This document shows, piece by piece, positions 1 through 11,067 of a DNA stretch of 64,000 nucleotides (positions are counted from its first letter, which is position 1; every line of letters begins with the position of its first letter). This stretch comes from Nilaparvata lugens (Eukaryota; Arthropoda; Insecta; Hemiptera; Delphacidae). Made by a program: the position numbers and the translations under genes. The stretch lies in NCBI RefSeq assembly GCF_014356525.2, contig NC_052518.1, positions 96,416,943-96,480,942 of the forward strand, read 5' to 3'. A model generated the notes under the pieces. The model saw nothing but the letters and a program-made list of their open reading frames with translations. It was not told the DNA's origin and did not search any database.

Positions 1-511
1 TAAAATTTGGAATTTTTTCAAGTAAGTGACTCTTAATACCAAAGTATTTGAATTTTCCATCTCCACATGACTCAACTCCACAGCTTCGAGGTGTGCTTAA
101 CAGAGATCTAGCATCAAGAGGCAGACCAGGCAAGAAAGGATTCAAAATGTGCAACAAAGCTGTAGTTGCAGAGTTAGGTATGTTGTATTGTATTGACCAT
201 AATACCAACTTTCTTAACAAATCCAAAATAGAAGGGCAGTGGTTTTTGTTGTCCTCAACAGAGGATGCACTAGTGATTGAGGTGTTAGAATCATAATCTT
301 TTCCAAAATCATTCCAGTCATCAACTGACAGACCAGTCTGGGAAGGAAAAAAACCGCTATTTGTAGTAGCACTGAAATGGTCATCTCCAGATGAGGGCTC
401 AGGTTGCGTTGACAATTCTGAATAAATAGATTCTTTCAACTCATGAACAATTGCTTCTTCGCGTTTCTTGCAAAACCGTTGTTGTGTTCTAAGACTCTTG
501 TTGACATTCAT
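1..511 (-). CDS. Transposon-associated protein, N-terminal part (cut by window edge)
   Basis: The minus strand reads open from an ATG at 511 to the window edge, about 170 codons without a stop. The N-terminus is basic (KRE-rich), followed by a Ser/Thr/Asp-rich linker. The last ~70 residues (LLRKLVLW, LPLDARSLLSTPR, GDGKFKYFGI) resemble, from memory, a conserved block repeated in many insect genomes in proteins linked to DNA transposons. No catalytic motif lies in the visible part, so no activity is assigned. It lies 200 bp downstream of, and on the same strand as, the DUF4806-type gene, so the two may belong to one unit. The reading frame is certain; the family name is a moderate-confidence recollection. 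Confidence 0.6.
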   Translation of the reverse strand, partial: MNVNKSLRTQQRFCKKREEAIVHELKESIYSELSTQPEPSSGDDHFSATTNSGFFPSQTGLSVDDWNDFGKDYDSNTSITSASSVEDNKNHCPSILDLLRKLVLWSIQYNIPNSATTALLHILNPFLPGLPLDARSLLSTPRSCGVESCGDGKFKYFGIKSHLLEKIPNF

Positions 512-714
512 TTTAATAGTAATAAAAAAACATTGAATTATCTAGTAGTTATCAACTTTTAAAATTCATATGCATAAAAATATAGTATGTTATAAATAAT
601 GCATGTTACCAAAATACTGATGCCACTACTCCACCTGACTGGAATCATTTTTAAAAGATCAAGATACTAAATACACCAAGTAATAGGTAGTCATATTTGG
701 TACGGTACTTATGG

Positions 715-3700
715 TTACATGTGATTAGGTGGTGGAGCCATTCTTCTTTTTTCTTGACCTCCATCACGGTCTTTGGAAAATCGAAACCAATTTCTTATTA
801 TTGTCTGAATTTCTTCATCTGTAGCACTGGAAGTACACTTGTTGTTCTGTACTGCGCCTGAAAACAAAAATTGATCTTTTAAGAACCAGCTGCCTGAAGA
901 AATGGGAAAGGTGTTTCATAATACCATAATATTATGTTTAAAGTATGATCTTGGATGAAAAAACACAGAGATATGGAGAAAAACAGATCGAAACCGTTGT
1001 CTGTTAATGATGAGAGCCGTTGTAAAACATAGAGCTATACTCTATTTGCTAATTACTGAGACAACCAAAACAAAAGATGAACATATTTATGTTTTGGGAA
1101 GAATAGTTAAGCACCGACAGCTGTAAGTGAGAAACGAAGAAATATACATTCAACTCACCTACGCTGTGACGTGTTATTTTTTCGGTTTTGATTACGTTGT
1201 CTAAGAGATTAGCAAATGGAGTAGAGATATCTAACTAACTGGAGACATCACTGATCGAAAAAGCTGGGTTCCGCCTAAGGGTACGATTATGTCAAGGAGG
1301 TGTAAGTGCAAGTCACCTCTAATAAGATCAAATGTATTGTTTCTTATGTGCACGGTTATGACAAGCAAGTGCAGCTGAAGGTGATCAGAGAAGTTTGATT
1401 TAAAAAGAAGTTCAACTGGAAGTGTAGTCTGTGATAAACGCTTGCAACTGATTTATCAAACGGGAGGTGGGTAGAGGTGACACCACTACTCACCCTCCCA
1501 TTTGATAAAAAAATCCCATTTGAAAAAAATCTACATATTATAGTCTACTATACTTACAGACAATTACATCGATGAATTTGAATTCTCTCAAGGCTATTTT
1601 CTGTTTTTTTCCAGTCCAGTTGTAATCATTTGCAAGGTTGTTGCTGATAACTCTTTCCAGAATTCTTCTTACAACGTGATCCAACTTCTTCCCACCTATT
1701 CGTGCCAAGAACTTGACCTGTTTGAAAAAAGGTGGGGTAAATATTATAGAAACATTTTATGCAATAAGTACACTCCAAAATAATTATCTTCCAAATATTC
1801 ATGAACAGATTTTAAAATTCCCGGGCAATCCAGCAATGCCATTATTTAGAATTCGCATTAGTTGCAGTGCCACTGAAATTCAGTCGTGACAACCTGAAAC
1901 TTCTCAAATTCATCAGTAAAGAGAAAATATGTATTGAAATGATTATCAAAAATAATTTTAAAAATATTAAATATTATTTCCAAATAAATTCATGATGAAT
2001 AATAATAACAATGGCAGCTTTTATGGAAATATCGATTTCCCCAATTCCAGCTGCTAATCTTTGTTACTATAATCTCTCCTTACTCACTTAACCCCACGGT
2101 TAAAATTTAACTAGAAGATTTAACTAGCAGACTGAGAACGCCAGCGTCAGTGGAGATTCTAGTGGAGAAAAATAAATCAATTTCAAAACGGCCTTACAGA
2201 CAACTATCTTCAAAAGCCCAAATTTTCATGAATTTATGTGTGCGGCCCCTACTTTCATTGAAATATTACTGAAGTGGCCCAGATTAATACTGCCCCAGAA
2301 TATTGGTAGGGAGTACTGAAACACCCTGTATAACTTGTTGTACACATTAGTTGGTTTTCAATACAATAATCTACTTACAAATATTTGTTCGTTTCCTTCC
2401 ACTGAAATCCACTCTTCAAGTTTCAGTACATCCTCATGCGACAAACATGGTAGTGTTGGCATGGAATCTGGAATCATTGACGAATTTTCAGTCCCAGCGG
2501 CATTACAGACGATTTTTGGGAGATACTCTTCCAAATACTGTCTCAAAGACAATACTTCACTTTCAAGTTTTGCAAGTTTTCTTGCAACAACAGCAAATCC
2601 TGAAAGATTCAATCAATCATAATCTCGGTAATTCCACAAATAAAACACATACCGTAACATACAAAAGTAATATTATTTTTGTCATAGTAGTATGTAATCG
2701 ACAACAGTTCAATCATATGTGTCGTTTGGTAAATTGCTGTTTACAGAAAATCAAAGATCAGCTGTTCATAAACATTTCTAACAAGCTTTTCATAATATTT
2801 CCAATAATTAATTACCAAGTTACAATCAGGGTGTTACTATTTTTTGGGACACTCTGTATATCATGGCCTGTGCATGAACTCCATTTGAAAACTAATAATA
2901 AATATATAGCCTAAATGGAAAGTTATCTTGTCAGTATATTTGCCAATTATCTCAATAACCATTGAAGTTACAAACTTCTACTTGGTTCCATTGAATTATT
3001 TCTCGGCTAATTTTATATAAGATTCAATTATTTTGGTGTCTCCATAAAGCTTCTGAAAAATAAAAAACATATATAGATCTGATGACAAATGTACAATCTT
3101 CCGCCCATGTTTTCTCTCGGTAACAATGCATTTCTGGGGGTATGTCCTGTGGAACATTTTTCACTACTCGATGTCAGGAATCAGCCTGAGAAGTTTGGCA
3201 CATTACTCCTGAAACACCCTGTAGATTATAGTAGCTAGAGTGAAATTGCACTATACACTGTTCACTGAAACAAGTCAGTGAATGGAACAGCTGAGTGAGC
3301 TTGTGTGTGTGTCTTTTGTGAGTGTATTGCATGACAGCATATTCACATTTCAGCGTTTGCAATAATATTAATCGCGTAAGTTATAGGCCTACAGCTGGTA
3401 CGGGTTGAGAAAGAAATTTAGTTATAAATGCCTTTGACTAGGTCATCCAGCTGTTTTCCAATTCACGCACACATACTTTCTATACATGCACTGACTTGCT
3501 TTGATGAACAGACCATAATAAAAATACACTTACCAGATTCAGTGACAGTTTTTTCAATTGAAGAGTCTGTCGGTGTCAGTGTTGCAGTTAATGACTTTGG
3601 TGTGGAAACTAATGATTGTGAAGAACAGTCTTCCCGTAGCTGATTTGTTGGTGGTGAAGGCGGACGGGGGTAATACTGACATTTGTTTTTGTAGGAAAGA

Positions 3701-4682
3701 TTTTTTTTTGCTCTTTTGCAGGAGTCGTCAGATGAATCATCACTGCTGATGAATAGTTTCTTGCTAGTTTTTCGTCTCTTTCTTCTCCCATCAAGTAATT
3801 CATCACCATCCGTTTGTATGTCAGACTCCTTCTCCGCCAATTTCTCTTTCTCACGAGCCTTCAGTAGATCATCTGTAATCAATGACAATATATTATTAAT
3901 GTACTACTAATGTATTATGATTGAAAATGGGCTCATGCTCCGAAACATGTCTGCAAATAAAAATAATTTTTTAAAAAAAGGGTACTGAGTTTTCTGTTTT
4001 TAAAAATTAGTGAGAAAGCAGCGGTTCCAGGGGTTTTCTAAGGTTAACTACCTAAAGGTAATGTTTTGACACAAAAATGAAAGTTTTCTCAATCAATCAT
4101 TTATCTGATTGTCAATGACAATCTATATCTAATAATTAGCAATTCTCTACTCAATTAATTCCTCTATCAATAAATTATACAGTGAAATTACAATGCTATA
4201 AAGCACATAAAGCAGGTATTGTAAAGCAATTCTCTTTGAGCACGCATACACCACATACAGCTTTACACTGTCTCGTTTAAAACTACACAAATTAGTTATT
4301 TAATTTAGGCCTAAATTAAGCATGACAAAATTTATTATGTTAATTTGCAACCGTTCAAGAACATTTTTTTGTCTAATAGAGAAGTTTCATTAAATGGCAG
4401 TAAAGTACAGTGTCTCAATTAAAAATCAGTGAACAGCAGTATTCAAATTTCAATTACATGCAATATCATTTACTCACCACAAATGTATAGGCATCGCCTG
4501 ACCGGAAATAATGTCCACTTTTTTTCGTCAGGTGTTGCGCCTTCAACCAAAGCCTTATGGAATTGTGTAGAAACTTTGAAGGGTGGCCAGAAAACCTCTT
4601 TCTTAGCTGGTGTTAGCCATTCCTCCCTCACTACGGCTGTCTGGTTCTCCTCACTGCCCCCAAACTCTATCACAGCATACAT
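715..4682 (-). CDS. DUF4806-type protein, five exons
   Basis: Five exons join in frame with GT-AG borders: 4478-4682, 3534-3872, 2379-2599, 1558-1717 and 715-857. They total 1068 nt (355 residues plus TAA), and all phases match (1,1,0,1). Exon 1 starts MYAVIEFGG and carries the short N-terminal module with tryptophans. Exon 2 is a charged Lys/Ser linker with a KRRKTSKK-type basic stretch, likely nuclear. Exon 3 is a predicted coiled coil (LAKLESEVLSLRQYLEE). Exons 4-5 hold the C-terminal module: FLARIGGKKLDHVVRRILE, NDYNWTGKKQ, then IIRNWFRFSKDRDGGQEKRR. This order matches DUF4806 proteins of insects as I know them; many copies lie in or near transposons and their function is unknown. The start is fixed by the splice acceptor at 4709-4711 just upstream of the ATG. 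Confidence 0.8.
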
Positions 4683-7045
4683 TTTTCAAGTTAATAATCA
4701 ATAGAAATCTGAAAAAGGAAAGTTCAAAATAAATAAAACTAACAGCATATTTATCCTAACCTAGCATAGGCTCTATTTCAAGTTTGCATTTAGAAAGATT
4801 TTACTTTGGGCTCTGAGCCAGGTATTGTGCGGACACTTGTATGAAATGGAAAAATGTCTTGAGCTTAGTCAATAAAGATTAGGCTAAAGAAATTTATATC
4901 TTCAACATATTGTGATACGAGTGAGTTGAGTTATTTTTTTTAATACTTGTAGTAAACTACTAAAACGCAGTCAATTTTTGAGATTATATTAGCCTATTAT
5001 ATGAAAGATGGAATATTAATTAGGTACTAGTTCAGTTATTTAACTGTGATTGATAACAATAAAGTTCTATTGTAGGCTATTTGCATCTATAAGATAATGA
5101 AGTACATTATTAGGCCTATACGAAATTAATGTAGGCTGGAAATAATAGGAAATGATTTACAAGGTGTAAAATAAGAAACAGGGAGCATATATTTAAAATT
5201 TTATCACAAGAAAAAAGTTAAAATAAATAATAAAAGCTATAGCCTACCACGAGGAAACGTTTTTATAAAGATAAGCTGTAAAAGTAGACTATAAATTAAA
5301 GGGGGAATAAGTAATAATTATAATTGTTCAATCTATCAAATATGAATTGAAATAAATATTTGTAACTTTACCTTATCTTGCAGCAAAGACGATTTTTCAA
5401 GTTAATAATCAATAGAAATCTGAAAAAGAAAAGTTAAAAATAAATAAAACTAACAGCATATTTATCCTAACCTAGCATAGGCTCTATTTCAAGTTTGCAT
5501 TTAGAAAGATTTTACTTTGGGCTCTGAGCCAGGTATTGTGCGGCCACTTGTATGAAATGGAAAAATGTCTTGAGCTTAGTCAATAAAGATTAGGCTAAAA
5601 AAATTTATATCTTCAACATAATATGTTGAAGATATATCACAATATTATTGTGATACGAGTGAGTTGAGTTATTTTTTTTAATGAGCAATAAAAGTGACTG
5701 CTGCATTTATTTTATGATTTTCTTGTCAGAAAGCAAAGAATACCATACCAGTAACACGCGCCTACTTGAACAAAAATGCAAAAACGAACTAGCCTAGCCT
5801 ATAAGTAAGGTTATGCATATATTAAGTAAAGTTTTGCTGGAATGCTTGTGGTAAACTACTAAAACGCAGTCAATTTTTGAGATTATATTAGCCTATTATA
5901 TGAAAGATGGAATATTAATTAGGTACTAGTTCAGTTATTTAACTGTGATTGATAACAATAAAGTTCTATTGTAGGCTATTTGCATCTATAAGATAATGAA
6001 GTACATTATTAGGCCTATACGAAATTAATGTAGGCTGGAAATAATAGGAAATGATTTACAAGGTGTAAAATAAGAAACAGGGAGCATATATTTAAAATTT
6101 TATCACAAGAAAAAAGTTAAAATAAATAATAAAAGCTATATAGCCTACCACGAGGAAACGTTTTTATAAAGATAAGCTGTAAAAGTAGACTATAAATTAA
6201 AGGGGGAATAAGTAATAATTATAATTGTTCAATCTATCAAATATGAATTGAAATAGATATTTGTAACTTTACCTTATCTTGCAGCAAACTTTGCAGCAAA
6301 GACGATTTTTCAAGTTAATAATCAATAGAAATCTGAAAAAGGAAAGTTCAAAATAAATAAAACTAACAGCATATTTATCCTAACCTAGCATAGGCTCTAT
6401 TTCAAGTTTGCATTTAGAAAGATTTTACTTTGGGCTCTGAGCCAGGTATTGTGCGGACACTTGTATGAAATGGAAAAATGTCTTGAGCTTAGTCAATAAA
6501 GATTAGGCTAAAGAAATTTATATCTTCAACATATTGTGATACGAGTGAGTTGAGTTATTTTTTTTAATGCTTGTGGTAAACTACTAAAACGCAGTCAATT
6601 TTTGAGATTATATTAGCCTATTATATGAAAGATGGAATATTAATTAGGTACTAGTTCAGTTATTTAACTGTGATTGATAACAATAAAGTTCTATTGTAGT
6701 CTAGCCTATTTGCATCTATAAGATAATGAAGTACATTATTAGGCCTATACGAAATTAATGTAGGCTGGAAATAATAGGAAATGATTTACAAGGTGTAAAA
6801 TAAGAAACAGGGAGCATATATTTAAAATTTTATCACAAGAAAAAAGTTAAAATAAATAATAAAAGCTATATAGCCTACCACGAGGAAACGTTTTTAGGGA
6901 TGCTCTCATAAAGATAAGCTGTAAAAGTAGACTATAAATTAAAGGGGGAATAAGTAATAATTATAATTATTCAATCTATCAAATATGAATTGAAATAGAT
7001 ATTTGTAACTTTACCTTATCTTGCAGCAAACTTTGCAGCAAAGAC
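4683..7045 (-). repeat. Tandem triplication of the 5'UTR/first intron of the DUF4806-type gene
   Basis: Three near-identical blocks follow each other at about 4683-5391, 5392-6305 and 6306-7045. Each begins with the 5'UTR piece that precedes the ATG (TTTTTCAAGTTAATAATC on the plus strand) and its splice acceptor. Each ends with the donor-side UTR exon (CTTATCTTGCAGC, donor GTAAAG on the minus strand at 5373, 6273 and 7015). The middle copy has an extra ~200 bp around 5615-5850. The junctions read GCAGCAAAGACGATTTTTCAAG, so the duplicated segment ran from inside one UTR exon to inside the next. The copies have the same splice sites and could be used alternatively. Confidence 0.85.
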
Positions 7046-7129
7046 GAAACCATACACGGTTATATTTGTTCGCTTCTCATCACAACACAAAGTACAACAG
7101 GATAAAAATGGAATGGCGTCAATGATGGC

Positions 7130-7170
7130 GTAGTAGATATATCGATATTTCACTAATATCGATATATTGC
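7130..7170 (-). promoter_or_regulatory. Promoter region with two DRE octamers
   Basis: TATCGATA occurs twice, at 7140-7147 and 7158-7165, as the two arms of a 12-bp perfect inverted repeat with a 7-nt spacer. This octamer is the DNA replication-related element (DREF site) of insect core promoters. It lies about 100 bp upstream (minus strand) of the outermost 5'UTR exon whose donor is at 7015, so it most likely drives the DUF4806-type gene. The site is seen directly; its use is inferred. Confidence 0.55.
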
Positions 7171-7244
7171 TCCGTGCGCATGCGTGAATACAGTTCTGCG
7201 CGATATTTGAATGCATCAGTTGACAGATTCTGTGTTTTTTAAAT

Positions 7245-7690
7245 AATTTTCATATTAAAAGCATAATATAGTGAAGCTACATGACAATCTATCACATTCC
7301 ACATTAAAAAATAATTATTTTGAAATCCAAGTTCATGTTCACCAAAATAATGTATGACTTTCAAAACAAAAATCAAAATCTGAAAGCTTCAGCTATTTGA
7401 ATTTCAAAAGGAAAGATAGACTTTGACAGAATGGAGAATGTTTTCAACTTAGAAATGCAATAACTCGACTATTTATTGTTATTATGTTACAATTTTCTAT
7501 GATAAGACTAATTTCACATAGTATTATTAGATAGTAGTATCAATTTTTTTCATTTTATAAAAATACAATTTTTATAAATTTTGTCTCTTCATTTTCACTC
7601 ACTAATTGACGTTTTATAACAAAACTCTTTTTGAACTTTTGATTAGTTTTCAAGTCCTTCAATGACTTTTGAAATAAAAATCGATGAAAA
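7245..7690. other. AT-rich stretch without recognisable gene
   Basis: No long reading frame, splice-bounded exon, RNA gene or clear repeat was seen. It lies between the DUF4806 promoter and the tandem arrays. Confidence 0.4.
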
Positions 7691-7704
7691 GAAAAAAAAA
7701 TGAT

Positions 7705-8165
7705 TGTTGGGCTAGCCAACCAAAGTTATATTACGGCCAACAATCTATCATAACACGTCTATAACTCGTGAACGGTGCATTTGACGGAAAAATCTTACTG
7801 AGCAAATATTGCTTAGAATTTAATTTTACATATTATGAAGTGATCATAAAGTGATTTTACGCCAAATAAATATTTACTTGAAAATTATTTCAGAGTCCTA
7901 AAAGGAAATAGCGCAAAAACCGCTAATATCTCCTAAATGGTGCATCTGACGGGAAAATCGTACTGAACAAATATTGCTTACAATTCAATTATACATATTA
8001 TAAAGTGATCATAAAGTGATTTCACGCGAAATAAATATTTACTTGAAAATTATTTCAAAGTCCTAAAGGAAATAGTGCAAACCGCTAATATCTCCTAAAT
8101 GGTGCACCTGACGGGAAAATTGTACTGAACAAAAGTTGCGTAAAATTAAATTTTTATATTTGTTT
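7705..8165. repeat. ~170-bp tandem repeat, about 2.5 copies
   Basis: Units start near 7755, 7917 and 8085. Shared blocks include GGTGCATCTGACGGGAAAAT, a GAACAAATATTGCTTA block, ATAAAGTGATTTCACG and AAATATTTACTTGAAAATTA. Copies differ by point changes and small gaps. A copy of the GCCAAC unit of the next array sits just before the first unit (7709-7755). Confidence 0.7.
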
Positions 8166-8214
8166 TCAAGTCCTTTAATGATTATCAGGATTAATACTTT
8201 TAAAAAGAAAAAAG

Positions 8215-8400
8215 TTGGGTCAGCCAACTACAGTGACATGAGGGCCAATGTTTCTTATGGTTCCATTTTTACTGTAGGGTGAACCAACCAAAGTGACATG
8301 AGGGCCAACAGCTCTCATGGTGCCAATTTCTAAGGTGGGAGAACCAACCAAAGTAGCCAGTGGCCCAACGTGGATTATGGTAGGGACTGCCAACTAACCA
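8215..8400. repeat. 61-bp GCCAAC tandem repeat, three copies
   Basis: Units begin at about 8219, 8280 and 8341, with the core AACCAACCAAAGTGACATGA followed by GGGCCAAC. The array abuts the truncated capsid gene, whose coding similarity begins about 85 bp further on. It may mark where the virus-like element was broken. Confidence 0.65.
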
Positions 8401-8484
8401 TCTCCCTTCTCTTGCCAACACTGCCAACCAAAAACCTACTGTTGGCCAACAAAGTGTGCTACTTGGGTAGAAGCTAAGTATATA

Positions 8485-9456
8485 TTATCCAGTAACCTCA
8501 TTGGAAATCTCTTTGATGAAATTCGATATGAATTGGCTGGACAACAAATTTCTAAATCAAGACTAATTGGATTAACATCAACAATTAAAGCTATACTAGT
8601 GAAAAATATGTTTGATAAGAACACATATCACTTGGCCGGGTTTGACAGAGCAGGATATACACTGAAAGATAATAAGTTTACATTCTGTGTACCTCTTAAA
8701 TTAGTTTTACCATTTTTTGAAGACTTTCAAAGAATAATTTTAAACTTGAAACAAGAACTTGTATTATTAAGATCGCCAACAGATCTCAATTGCATTGAGT
8801 CTACAGAAGCAACAAACGTTAATATAAAAATAACGAAGCTTCAATGGAGAATTCCCTATATTACTTTAGAAGATCATGTGAGATTGAAATTTTTGAGATT
8901 GCTTGATGCTGATACACCGCTGAAGCTGAGCTTTCGTCATTGGGAGATTTCAGAATTACCAAATTTACAAAATAGCACTGTTCATTCTTGGGCAGTAAAA
9001 ACCGCATCCCATCTCGACACACCAAAGTATGTTGTTTTAGCGTTTCAAACAGATCGTAAGAATAAAATTAATAAATCAATCTCGGAATTTGATAGTTGTA
9101 ATCTTCAAAATGCAAAGGTCTACTTGAACTCTGACTATTTTCCTTATGAAAACCTGCTTGGTAAACAAGAATTGATGTACCGTATGTTTTTGGATTTTCC
9201 CTCGGCGTACTATAACCATAGTATCAATACTGAGCTTGGAACAGAGATTGATTTTGACACATTTTGTACTAAAACACCCCTGATTGTAATTGACTGTTCA
9301 CATCAATCTTCTCATTTGAAATCCTCCACAGATATTAGAATAGATATGGAATTTAAGGAAGCTGTACCTCCAAATACTTCCGCTTATTGCATTTTAATCA
9401 GTGATCATATCATGGAGTACACTCCCCTTACTTCCATGGTGAAGGAAGTTCAGTAA
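8485..9456 (+). pseudogene. Major capsid protein (double jelly-roll), N-terminally truncated
   Basis: The frame has no ATG at its start. It runs from upstream sequence through LFDEIRYELAG, FCVPLKLVLPFFEDFQRI, LKLSFRHWEIS, HSWAVKTASHLDTPKYV and LAFQTDRKNKI to a stop at 9454-9456. These blocks and their order match the major capsid protein of insect Polinton-like elements, which forms the pseudo-hexameric shell. About 320 residues remain. Family members are longer at the N-terminus, so the first part of jelly roll 1 is missing. Codons upstream of about 8485 stay open but look like the GCCAAC repeat, not capsid. It is called a pseudogene for lack of a start; internal initiation at later Met codons is possible but would not give a full fold. 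Confidence 0.8.
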
Positions 9457-9476
9457 TTTCTCGATAGAGCACAAGC

Positions 9477-9484
9477 TATATAAG
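9477..9484 (+). promoter_or_regulatory. TATA box TATATAAG
   Basis: TATATAAG lies 61 bp upstream of the ATG at 9545 and just after the capsid stop, a good distance for a start site near 9507 and a short leader. The same octamer precedes the minus-strand gene starting at 14233. Confidence 0.5.
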
Positions 9485-9544
9485 TATTGCATTTTTCAAA
9501 TTTTACTCATTTGAGGTTTTAGCTTTGATCGGTTAACATCTAGA

Positions 9545-10594
9545 ATGTCTTCTAATTCTGAGAGGAAAACACGCTCTATCGGGATACAGTACGATCTTGA
9601 TAAAGAAGACAGCATCTACTATGACTCAAGATGTAGTACACCTATAATGTCTTATAATTCTGAGAAGAAAACACAATCTATTGACACGCAGTGTGATCTT
9701 GACACGCAGTGTGATCTTGACACCGAACAAGACTTCTTCTACTATCACTCAAGATGTAGTACACCTAAACCACAGGAGGAGAATGGAGGAGGAGGAGGAG
9801 GAGGAGGAGGAGGAGGAGAAGGAGGAGGAGAAAGGAGGACAAAGGAGGAGGACAAAACAGCACAAGAGGAGGAATCCTCCTGTAAAAAATTTGCAACAGT
9901 CGACATGCATTGGTTCAAGGGAACTTCTAATCAAATTATCGTGAAAGAAATCGGAATCGTAGATCAGCTAAATAGCTTTGTTGTGTTACATTTCAAGTCG
10001 CCATTTGCAAAGTCGGAATTGAATGCTAAATTGCGTAAGCAAGTAACATGGGCTGAGAACAATTATCACAAAATACGCTGGGAAGATGGTAATTTTATTT
10101 ATACAGACGAATTATTGATATCTTATCTTGAAGGATATGATAAAATCTACACAAAAGGTACAGAGAAAGCTAAGTTTCTTAGAAGGTTACACAAAAACGT
10201 ATGTTGTTTACGGGATGAAATTGAGAAACCAAATTTCAACTACTTTACAAGTTCTTGGTGTTATAATGCCTGTGAAATTCATCATCGCAATCCGCACGGC
10301 CGATGTGCCCTCTTCGCAGCGGTTCATTACAATACTTTGATAATGAAAAATATGGACTCATCTCCAAATTTCATGTGTGAAAACAATAGAATGCTTAGCA
10401 TGAAAAAATGTCAATTCTATTCAAATACAGAAAAGAAAAACTTTGCAAGATATGACTTTTTCTATAACGGACAAGAAATTCAATGTTTTTATTGTAAGCA
10501 AGCATTGAAATATTATACTGCTCGTGTATGTTGCATTGGAGGGAAGGCACAGGAACCGTTTAATTTCTCTATATTAGTACCGACATATGTATAG
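9545..10594 (+). CDS. Acidic-repeat protein with conserved insect domain and degenerate BIR tail
   Basis: 349 residues from an ATG behind a TATA box. Residues 1-75 hold two copies of a Ser-Arg-Ser-Ile/Gln-Tyr-Asp-Leu-Asp module ending in SRCSTP. A Gly run of about eleven, encoded by a GGA microsatellite, follows, then a Glu/Lys linker. Residues about 115-265 (VKEIGIVDQ, NNYHKIRWEDG, IYTKGTEKAKFL, CEIHH...CALFAA) resemble a domain I recall from many uncharacterised insect proteins, possibly nuclease-like; that is unproven. Residues about 283-330 (RMLSMKKCQFY...FFYNGQEIQCFYCKQALKYY) match the first half of a BIR with its CxxC, but the His and last Cys are not in place. The frame is intact, so it may be or have been expressed. 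Zinc binding by the tail is doubtful. Confidence 0.65.
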   Translation: MSSNSERKTRSIGIQYDLDKEDSIYYDSRCSTPIMSYNSEKKTQSIDTQCDLDTQCDLDTEQDFFYYHSRCSTPKPQEENGGGGGGGGGGGEGGGERRTKEEDKTAQEEESSCKKFATVDMHWFKGTSNQIIVKEIGIVDQLNSFVVLHFKSPFAKSELNAKLRKQVTWAENNYHKIRWEDGNFIYTDELLISYLEGYDKIYTKGTEKAKFLRRLHKNVCCLRDEIEKPNFNYFTSSWCYNACEIHHRNPHGRCALFAAVHYNTLIMKNMDSSPNFMCENNRMLSMKKCQFYSNTEKKNFARYDFFYNGQEIQCFYCKQALKYYTARVCCIGGKAQEPFNFSILVPTYV

Positions 10595-10612
10595 TTTCTT
10601 CATTTGCTCATC

Positions 10613-10888
10613 ATGGACCCGTGCAAGTGGATGCAAGCTGATAGTGAATTGGAAATGAGGTTAGAACAGTGTATTGATTGGTATGATGCCTGTGAAATTG
10701 CAATTAAACATTCAACTCATGAAAATCATCATTTGGTGAAACAACTAAAAGACATTTTCTTAAACACAGTGAATTTGAACGATATAAATGATTATCTATG
10801 CTATTACAGACCTCATAAACTGTCTGTTAGTAAACTAATAAAAATTGAAGAGGAAGTGATGAACAATTGTAGTGAATTGTGTAAATAA
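10613..10888 (+). CDS. Small unknown protein, 91 aa
   Basis: The ATG at 10613 lies 18 bp after the previous stop. The product is helix-rich and Cys/His-containing (WYDACEIAIKH near residue 26), with no signal peptide or membrane segment. The piece DACEI also occurs as NACEIHH in the preceding gene, where the DNA shares GCCTGTGAAATT; this may be chance. I do not recognise a family. Its place between capsid and membrane-protein genes suggests an accessory gene of the element. Confidence 0.5.
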   Translation: MDPCKWMQADSELEMRLEQCIDWYDACEIAIKHSTHENHHLVKQLKDIFLNTVNLNDINDYLCYYRPHKLSVSKLIKIEEEVMNNCSELCK

Positions 10889-10995
10889 TTTCTAGTGTAT
10901 ACTCGATTGTTTTCATTGTACCTACAATGTCTAAGTTTAATCCTTCAGTATTGCTTTGTTAGTTGAGCTGAAAAGATCTCACATGCGTTGAAGCT

Positions 10996-11006
10996 CAATG
11001 CTATAA
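10996..11006 (+). promoter_or_regulatory. Possible TATA box for the gene at 11068
   Basis: TGCTATAAGTG lies about 65 bp upstream of the ATG at 11068. It is similar to, but weaker than, the TATATAAG sites at 9477 and 14306. Confidence 0.3.
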
Positions 11007-11067
11007 GTGTGCAGATACAAGTAGTTTCTTATCACGTTTCACCTGTACATACACTCAACTGAAAAAT

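Noticed and set aside
48..296. Plus-strand 82-codon frame
   Set aside because: Opposite a 170-codon minus-strand frame with recognisable sequence.
2335..2914. Plus-strand frames of 95 and 187 codons
   Set aside because: They lie opposite exon 3 of the DUF4806-type gene, whose splice sites and phases fit, and have no recognisable product.
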